From assembly GCA_902778265.1 (NCBI GenBank), contig CACYXI010000023.1, positions 1-35,572 of the forward strand: a DNA stretch of 35,572 nucleotides. Direction: 5' to 3'. Source of the stretch: an uncultured Bacteroidales bacterium (GTDB lineage: Bacteria > Bacteroidota > Bacteroidia > Bacteroidales > Bacteroidaceae). A program made the position numbers and the translations under genes. Positions within the stretch are counted from its first letter, which is position 1. The number at the start of each line of letters is the position of its first letter. Shown one piece after another: positions 31,411-35,572 of the stretch. The notes beneath the pieces were generated by a model. It saw only the letters and a program-made list of their open reading frames with translations. It had not been told where the DNA came from and searched no databases.

Positions 31411-32058
31411 TTACTTTCCTAACAACTTATTAGCTGCATTGCCAATAGCTGAGTTTGCCTTGTTTGCAGCATCGTTAACCTTGTCAGCAGCCTTGTTTGC
31501 TGCATCGTTAACCTGAGTCTCAGCCTTAGCCTTAGACTCATTCACCTTAGCCTCAGCTGCACTCTTTGCATTATTGGCAGCATTGTTAGCAGCAGCCTCA
31601 GCAGTATTCTTTGCAGCATCACCTACAGTCTTGGCATCAGCCTTAACAGCAGCAACAGCATCCTCAGCAGTAGCCTCTGCACTTGTTGGGAGGTTCTTGA
31701 TACCATCAATGAGAGAAACAACAGTTGCATTGTTAGCAGCAGACTTGAGTGACTCTGAGTTAGTGCTTATAAACTCCTGAATCTTAAGGGCATACTTCTT
31801 AGCCTCCTCAACCTTACCTTCCTCAACGAGCTTAGCATACTCATCTTTAACCTTTGTAAGAGCAGCCTCGATCTTAGCAGGATCCTTGGTGTCAGCCTTG
31901 AGAGCCTCGTCAAGATCGGATGTAATCTCCTCAGCATTGTCGATATTGAGATTAACGACTACTGAGTCTTCCTGAGTCTCTGCCTCTGAATTAGCAGCCT
32001 TGTTGCCGCAACTTGCGAGAGCGAAAGCCACGCAAGCGAAAAGAACGACTTTCTTCAT
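31411..32058 (-). CDS. Ala/Asn/Lys-rich lipoprotein with LEA-like repeats
   Basis: 215 residues. A lipoprotein signal peptide, MKKVVLFACVAFALASC, places Cys 17 as the likely lipidated residue. Residues of about 40-120 are helical and acidic. From about residue 125 it is a low-complexity helix-forming region of repeats such as AEAAANNAANNAKSAAEAKV and NDAANKAADKVNDAANKAN, with an 11-residue-like periodicity reminiscent of late-embryogenesis-abundant or apolipoprotein-like sequence. A full promoter (TTTG at 32163-32166, TACCTTTG at 32136-32143) drives it. A periplasmic or outer-membrane stabilising role is a guess. Confidence 0.8.
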   Translation of the reverse strand: MKKVVLFACVAFALASCGNKAANSEAETQEDSVVVNLNIDNAEEITSDLDEALKADTKDPAKIEAALTKVKDEYAKLVEEGKVEEAKKYALKIQEFISTNSESLKSAANNATVVSLIDGIKNLPTSAEATAEDAVAAVKADAKTVGDAAKNTAEAAANNAANNAKSAAEAKVNESKAKAETQVNDAANKAADKVNDAANKANSAIGNAANKLLGK

Positions 32059-32135
32059 TTTTTCTTTCGGTTTAATAATTTCTTGTTTACGTTAATTCAT
32101 CTATGGTTAAATCACCATTAAGCTTTTACGGGCAA

Positions 32136-32166
32136 CAAAGGTAATAATCTTTTTCAAAATAACAAA
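32136..32166 (-). promoter_or_regulatory. Promoter of the Ala-rich lipoprotein gene
   Basis: On the minus strand TTTG (32163-32166), 19 bases, then TACCTTTG (32136-32143). The leader would be about 70 bases. Confidence 0.65.
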
Positions 32167-32245
32167 AAATATCACATTTTTTAACCATTTAGCCTCTCAT
32201 TTCTCCCATTACAAATAGGACATACAATGGATTTTGCCTTTTCTC

Positions 32246-32276
32246 TTGGTGATATGAGAAAAATATCTTACCTTTG
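32246..32276 (+). promoter_or_regulatory. Serpin promoter
   Basis: TTG (32246-32248), 20 bases, then TACCTTTG (32269-32276), with transcription expected near 32283. Because this is only about 16 bases before the ATG at 32299, the longer frame starting at 32227 is not used. Confidence 0.7.
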
Positions 32277-32298
32277 CAGAGTCGAAAAAAACATAGTT

Positions 32299-33531
32299 AT
32301 GAAAACATTAAAAATCTACTCTATATTAATGATGACGGCAATTCTGCTGACATCAACAAGTTGTGTAAGCGAAAAACTTGAACCAACTCCTTGCCCAAAC
32401 ACTCCGATTGCATCAACATCGTTCAAAGCATCAACCCAAATGGCATTCCCTCTTTTGGCAAAAGTCGATTCATTTGCCAAGCCAAACGAGAATATCTGCA
32501 TCTCACCAATCAGTTTATCGGAAGCATTGGCAATGATTGCTAATGGAGCTAACGGCAATACTCTGAGACAGATAACTAATGTTGTTGGCACACCTGACGA
32601 AAGCATAGAAAAGGTGAGTGAGGTGTTTGGCACACTCAATAAATACCTTGCCACAGCCGATGAATCTTCTTCTGTCACTTTAGCAAATTCTATTTGGATT
32701 GACGAAAGCATCAAGGTAAAGGATGACTTTACAGATAAAAACAAAGAACTGCTAAGTGCAGAAACCATTAATCAGGAATTAGCATCCTATGAAACAAAGA
32801 ACAACATTAATTCCTGGTGCGAACAAAAAACGAATGGCAATATCAAAGAGTTTCTAAAAGAACCTCTTTCCGAAAATGATGATATTGTGCTTATTAACAC
32901 TTTGCACTTTAAAGCAAGATGGAAAGATGAATTTAGCAAAAAGAAAACGAAAGAAGCCGATTTTACGAATTATGACGGATCTAAATCTAAGGTCATGATG
33001 ATGAACATGTGTTTGGAAGGCCTTGCTTGCCCAGGCAAAAAGATGGATATGGCAATATTCCCTTATAGTAATGGGACTTTCTGCATGGAAGTTTTCCTGC
33101 CACATGAAGGAGAAAACCTTGATAGTTGCCTTGCCAATTTTACTGCCGAGAATGTAGAAAAAATGGAAAAATGGGCAACCGAATTTGACGAAGTAAATGT
33201 AAGTATGCCTCGTATGGAACTAAAATGCGAGACAAATTTCAACGAACCGCTCAAAGCAATAGGTATGACAGAAGCATTCTCGCAAAAGGCTGATTTCTCG
33301 GGTATTAGCGATGACGGTGGGAAAATTTCGGAAGTCAAACAGGCTACTACAATAAAAATTGACGAAGAGGGAACTGAAGCATCAGCAGTAACAATAGAGA
33401 AATGTTGTACTCTCTCTGCAATAATGGAGCCAAGAACTCTTGAATTTAATATGAATCGCCCATTTGCCTATATCATCCGTGAAAAGGTATCAGGAACTAT
33501 CCTTTTCATGGGCAAGGTAAGGAAGCTATAA
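32299..33531 (+). CDS. Serpin-family protease inhibitor, lipoprotein
   Basis: 410 residues from the ATG at 32299, chosen because it gives a signal peptide with a lipobox (ILLTSTSC, Cys about 22) and lies just after the promoter. The serpin fold is complete: NICISPISLSEALAMIANGA (about 65-84), NTLHFKARWKDEF with the conserved NxxxFKxxW (about 200-212) and the C-terminal NRPFAYIIREKVSGTILFMG. The hinge DEEGTEASAVT (about 355-365) has the small residues needed for loop insertion, so it should be inhibitory. Counting 15 residues from the hinge Gly puts P1 near the CCTLS stretch, with Leu or Thr as candidates. The nearest known analogue is the Tannerella serpin miropin. It probably protects the cell surface from host or competitor proteases. 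Confidence 0.93.
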   Translation: MKTLKIYSILMMTAILLTSTSCVSEKLEPTPCPNTPIASTSFKASTQMAFPLLAKVDSFAKPNENICISPISLSEALAMIANGANGNTLRQITNVVGTPDESIEKVSEVFGTLNKYLATADESSSVTLANSIWIDESIKVKDDFTDKNKELLSAETINQELASYETKNNINSWCEQKTNGNIKEFLKEPLSENDDIVLINTLHFKARWKDEFSKKKTKEADFTNYDGSKSKVMMMNMCLEGLACPGKKMDMAIFPYSNGTFCMEVFLPHEGENLDSCLANFTAENVEKMEKWATEFDEVNVSMPRMELKCETNFNEPLKAIGMTEAFSQKADFSGISDDGGKISEVKQATTIKIDEEGTEASAVTIEKCCTLSAIMEPRTLEFNMNRPFAYIIREKVSGTILFMGKVRKL

Positions 33532-33796
33532 CTACGCTCATCCTTCGTTCTTCCTTCGCTCTTCCTCCGTACCAAAGTCGGTGCAAAGTCGGTGGAAAGT
33601 CGGTGAAAGTGCGATATACAATAAGAGTTTCATCGAGTTTGGTACGGAAGAACATAAAAAGATCAAGGATAGATTTGTAATTGTTCAACTATGTTCAAAA
33701 ACCTTATGCGTGCCAAAGTTTTCTTAGTATAACCTTTTGATTTAATGCAAATTGCATATCGGGAAACGGACAAAAGGGAAAATAAACGGTAGAAAA

Positions 33797-33887
33797 TTTG
33801 GTTTACACTCGAAAAATTAGTAACTTTGCACTCGCAATATATCGTGCGCCAGCCTTTTAGGGCTGACACGCACTATTGCTTCGTGCG
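33797..33887 (+). promoter_or_regulatory. Promoter and structured leader of lysS (shared with aroB)
   Basis: TTTG (33797-33800), exactly 20 bases, TAACTTTG (33821-33828) form a consensus promoter. The leader carries GTGCG-C-CAGCC (33844-33854) with GGCTG-ACA-CGCAC (33861-33873), enclosed by GCAC-GCAAT with ATTGC-GTGC (33875-33886). The bases match the aroB leader almost throughout. Here two palindromic repeats (33920-34048) separate it from the ATG by a further 160 bases. Confidence 0.65.
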
Positions 33888-33987
33888 AGCCTAAGTTTGC
33901 ACTCACAAAAGCGATTAATCAAACGCAAAGACGCTGAGTCGCAAAGATAATAAGAATTTGTGTCTTTGCGTTCAATAAAAATAATTA

Positions 33988-34048
33988 GAACACGAAATTC
34001 ACAGAAACAACGAAAATTCCGTTTTATTCGTGTTTTCCGTGTTCAGAA
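33988..34048. repeat. Hairpin element 'GAACACGAAATTC', copy 2
   Basis: GAACACGAAATTCACAGAAA with CGTGTTTTCCGTGTTCAGAA surround ACGAAAATTCCGT. The arrangement is that of 11055-11125. Confidence 0.55.
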
Positions 34049-34092
34049 TAAAAGACAAAAGCATTATCGATAATTAACAAACAGAATATTCT

Positions 34093-35572
34093 AATGAACA
34101 TACTTGAACTTAGTGAGCAGGAGATAGGCAGACGCGAAAGTCTGCAACAGCTTCGTGACATGGGTATCGAGCCATACCCTGCAGCAGAATATGTAGTTGA
34201 CGCTTGGAGCGATGAGATTCGCGACAACTTTGTTGACCTCCCAACAGAGAAAGATGCAGAGGGCAATGAGGTGCCAGGCACACCAACTCCAGAGAACAGC
34301 CGTATGGTAAGCATCGCCGGTCGTATGATGGGCCGCCGTATCATGGGTAAGGCTGGTTTCGCAGAGCTTCAGGACTCAAAAGGCCGTATTCAGGTCTATG
34401 TTAAGCGTGACGAGATCTGCCCAGGTGAGGACAAGGAACTGTACAACACAGTATTCAAGAAGCTCCTCGACATCGGTGACTTCATCGGCGTTAAGGGTTA
34501 TGTGTTCCGCACAAAGACAGGTGAGATTTCAGTTCATGCTCAGGAGCTTACACTTCTCTCTAAGTCACTCAAGCCTCTGCCAATCGTAAAGACCGACGCA
34601 GACGGCAATGTATATGACAAATTCGACGACCCAGAGCTTCGCTATCGTCAGCGTTATGTTGACCTCGTAGTGAACGATGGCGTTAAGGAAACCTTCCTCA
34701 AGCGTGCAACTATCATCCGCACAATGCGTAGCATCCTTGATGGTGCCGGCTATACAGAGGTTGACACTCCTATCCTCCAGAACATAGCAGGTGGTGCTTC
34801 GGCTCGTCCATTCATCACTCATTTCAACGCCCTGAATCAGGATATGTATATGCGTATCGCTACTGAGCTTTATCTGAAGCGCCTTATCGTAGGCGGTTTC
34901 GAGGGTGTATATGAGATGGGGAAGAACTTCCGTAACGAGGGTATGGACAAGACTCACAACCCAGAGTTCACATGTATGGAGCTTTACGTATCATACAAGG
35001 ATCTCAACTGGGGTATGGGCTTCACAGAAAAGATGCTCGAGACTATCTGTACCGCTGTTAATGGCAAGCCAGAGGTTGAGATTGACGGTAAGGTTATCTC
35101 ATTCAAGGCTCCATTCCGCCGCCTCCCTATCCTCGATGCTATCAAGGAGAAGACAGGCTACGACCTCTATCCTATGAACGAGGATGAGATTCGTGAGGTT
35201 GCTAAGAAGCTCGACATCGAGGTTGACGAGACAATGGGTAAGGGTAAGCTCATCGACGAGATCTTCGGTGAGACCTGTGAGGGCACATTCATCCAGCCTA
35301 CATTCATCACAGACTATCCAGTAGAGATGTCACCATTGACAAAGATGCATCGCTCAAAGCCAGGATTGACAGAGCGTTTCGAGCTTATGGTTAATGGTAA
35401 GGAGCTTGCAAATGCTTACTCAGAGCTTAACGACCCAATAGATCAGGAGCAGCGTTTCATTGACCAGATGAAGCTTGCTGACAAGGGTGACGACGAGGCT
35501 ATGATCATCGACCACGACTTCCTCCGCGCTCTTCAGTACGGTATGCCTCCTACATTCGGTATCGGTATCGGT
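34093..35572 (+). CDS. lysS: Lysyl-tRNA synthetase, class II (3' end cut off)
   Basis: The gene starts at the ATG at 34093 (MNILELSEQEIGRRESLQQL) and is open to the window end, with 493 codons visible. The N-terminal OB-fold anticodon-binding domain has VSIAGRMMGRRIMGKAGFAE (about residues 75-94). The catalytic domain shows motif 1 around FLKRATIIRTMRSIL, TPILQNIAGGASARPF, motif 2 with FRNEGMDKTHNPEFT (about 279-293), and ELANAYSELNDPIDQEQRF. Motif 3 starts at the edge (PPTFGIGIG). It charges tRNA-Lys. Codon use is strongly biased as in highly expressed genes. Bacteroidetes LysRS often has an extra C-terminal part, which lies outside the window. Confidence 0.97.

Larger units (their letters stand above)
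33532..34092. other. Gap between the serpin and lysS
   Basis: No gene is seen. It holds the lysS promoter and leader (33797-33887). It also holds an inverted repeat, AAACGCAAAGAC with GTCTTTGCGTT (about 33920-33972), and a second copy of the GAACACGGAATTC-type hairpin (about 33988-34048). The left part also has short direct repeats of GTCGGTG (about 33575-33605). Confidence 0.6.

Noticed and set aside
32227-32298. Earlier serpin start with 24 extra residues
   Set aside because: The promoter lies inside this part, and the ATG at 32299 begins a proper lipoprotein signal peptide.

Overview
The window looks like a Bacteroidales chromosome, most likely Prevotellaceae (Prevotella/Segatella). The reasons are -7 boxes of the TAnnTTTG type about 20 bases after a TTTG/TTG, the usual absence of strong Shine-Dalgarno sites, BspA-like leucine-rich surface proteins, an outer-membrane beta-barrel with a carboxypeptidase-like N-terminal domain, a CTC-type L25 protein, and the nusB-yajC-ybbR-coaE gene order. 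The genus is inferred from gene content only; no rRNA or tRNA gene was seen.

Region 1 (1 to about 7,390) is one end of an integrative mobilizable element, all genes on the minus strand. In transcription order: a protein with four helix-turn-helix units, a tyrosine recombinase with a clear terminator, a two-helix membrane protein, an AAA/DUF234 ATPase that looks like cargo, an excisionase-like helix-turn-helix protein, a winged-helix-like protein, and the start of a MobC-like mobilization protein cut by the window edge. The integrase gene and the small helix-turn-helix gene share a duplicated upstream control sequence. Three TTGTCAACT repeats lie in front of the four-unit protein.

Region 2 (7,390 to 14,430) is mixed. 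It holds a BspA-like repeat protein that stops mid-repeat facing the element, a decayed type II toxin-antitoxin locus, a DUF4160-DUF2442 pair, the queuosine genes queF and yhhQ, a lipoprotein split by a frameshift, a CaCA-family cation exchanger and a DUF5606 protein.

Region 3 (14,600 to 19,750) is core housekeeping: coaE, ybbR, yajC and nusB on the minus strand, divergent from rplY (L25/CTC), pth and an S4-domain RNA-binding protein on the plus strand. Promoters for nusB and rplY can be read in the shared gap.

Region 4 (19,830 to 26,600) holds a PAP2 phosphatase, a 1,006-residue outer-membrane beta-barrel with a glycine-rich tail, then about 1.6 kb without a convincing gene. That gap carries a well-formed orphan promoter, a possible structured transcript with a terminator-like hairpin, a 330-base palindromic array of a CTCGTCACCC motif and a compound palindromic repeat. 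A small lipoprotein and an Rpn/PDDEXK-type nuclease follow.

Region 5 (27,000 to 35,572) holds aroB, a Na/phosphate cotransporter, an acyltransferase, an Ala/Asn-rich lipoprotein, a secreted serpin and a lysS gene cut by the window end. aroB and lysS are preceded by nearly the same promoter plus structured 5' leader; I rate this the best candidate for an undescribed regulatory element. Many gaps carry large palindromic repeats, several in families recurring within the window.
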